A stretch of 6,444 bases of DNA from an uncultured Veillonella sp. (GTDB lineage Bacteria > Bacillota > Negativicutes > Veillonellales > Veillonellaceae). Under the pieces are notes generated by a model. The model was not told the origin of the DNA and did not search any database. It saw nothing but the letters and a program-made list of their open reading frames with translations. Shown here piece by piece: positions 5,931 to 6,444 of the stretch. The DNA is taken from assembly GCA_900552445.1 (NCBI GenBank), contig URZS01000067.1, positions 1 through 6,444 on the forward strand. Direction: 5' to 3'. The translations under genes were made by a program, and so were the position numbers. Numbering within the stretch: the stretch's first letter is position 1; the number at the start of each line of letters is the position of its first letter.

Positions 5931-6444
5931 ATGGACTCTATTTTGTCTACAGTGCTATCCATCTTTTCGCATAATCCTATCATTGTTTTAGGTATCATCG
6001 CCTATGTTGCTTTTTCTATTATAAGGGGCAAGAATAGCGAAGAGTCTGATGAGTATGAAAGCTATGAAAGTTCAAGTTCCGGAATGACTTGGGAGGATAT
6101 GGAGCGCGAATACGGCATCTCCATAGAACGTAAGGTCGAAGAACCTTCATCGCAGGACTCAATCCTTAAAGTAGATGATACATCATCTGGAAATCGTCCG
6201 AAAGATGATGTGTCTACACCTGCTACAGCAACTCAACAAGATATTGAGGTTTTACCTAAGAAGCGCACTAGTAGCTCATCAAGCTATACGAAGAATACGA
6301 CTTGCTTAGACCGTGAGACTGTTACAGGGGCTCCTCTAAATGAGCGATTAGCCGAGTTTAAACGAGATAAAGCCTCTAAAGAGGGTCGTGTCCTTGTTGA
6401 AAAGGTGGGCGTTACAACTGCTCCAGCTGTAACCTCGACTCGCA
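5931..6444 (+). CDS. Unrecognised membrane-anchored Ser-rich protein, 3' end outside window
   Basis: The frame opens at ATG 5931 and stays open for at least 171 codons to the window edge, so the gene is partial. AGGAG (5921-5925) overlaps the floA stop codon and sits five bases before the ATG, which supports both the start and cotranscription with floA. One hydrophobic helix spans about 17-31 (PIIVLGIIAYVAFSI), followed by Arg-Gly-Lys, implying an N-terminal anchor with the rest probably in the cytoplasm. The remainder is low in hydrophobic residues and rich in Ser, Thr, Glu, Asp and Lys, including a five-serine run (114-118), and is probably largely disordered. Two short ordered-looking islands stand out: MTWEDMEREYGISIERK (52-68) and APLNERLAEFKRDK (134-147), both likely amphipathic helices. 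I do not recognise a family. Position suggests a link to the NfeD-FloA microdomain system, which is inference only. Confidence 0.82.
   Translation, partial: MDSILSTVLSIFSHNPIIVLGIIAYVAFSIIRGKNSEESDEYESYESSSSGMTWEDMEREYGISIERKVEEPSSQDSILKVDDTSSGNRPKDDVSTPATATQQDIEVLPKKRTSSSSSYTKNTTCLDRETVTGAPLNERLAEFKRDKASKEGRVLVEKVGVTTAPAVTSTR

Overview
The window looks like ordinary chromosome of a low-GC bacterium of the Bacillota. Strong Shine-Dalgarno sites (AGGAGG-type), sigma-A-like promoters, AT-rich spacers and a short nfeD-floA gene pair fit this. The gene content and sequence style suggest the Negativicutes, most likely Veillonella or a close relative. That genus call is my recognition of the style and was not tested by a search. 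No phage, insertion sequence, CRISPR, tRNA or rRNA signal was seen. All genes are on the + strand.

Layout. (1) 17-703: a secreted protein built from two diverged carboxymuconolactone-decarboxylase-like (CMD/AhpD-like) halves without cysteines, closed by a near-ideal UUCG-loop terminator (709-740). (2) A consensus-like promoter (764-792) drives trmB, the tRNA m7G46 methyltransferase (866-1525). One base later comes a SEDS-family (RodA/FtsW) peptidoglycan polymerase gene (1527-2870), whose ribosome binding site lies inside the end of trmB. (3) uraA, a uracil:proton symporter (2981-4264), follows a 110-base spacer. The spacer holds a long perfect hairpin (2912-2947) without a T-tract and a possible promoter placed so that the hairpin would sit at the mRNA 5' end. 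A composite terminator (4337-4382) lies 72 bases after uraA. (4) A new promoter (4393-4421) starts an operon of a short NfeD-family membrane protein (4465-4929), the flotillin-like floA (4966-5922) and an unrecognised membrane-anchored, Ser-rich protein (from 5931), which runs off the window end.

How they fit together. The trmB-SEDS-uraA block is a housekeeping set (tRNA modification, cell wall synthesis, pyrimidine salvage) without an evident shared pathway. The nfeD-floA block is a membrane-microdomain operon, and its third gene is a candidate new partner of that system. The most interesting unexplained items are this third protein, the uraA leader hairpin and the cysteine-free secreted CMD-like protein. 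None is strong evidence for a wholly new system.
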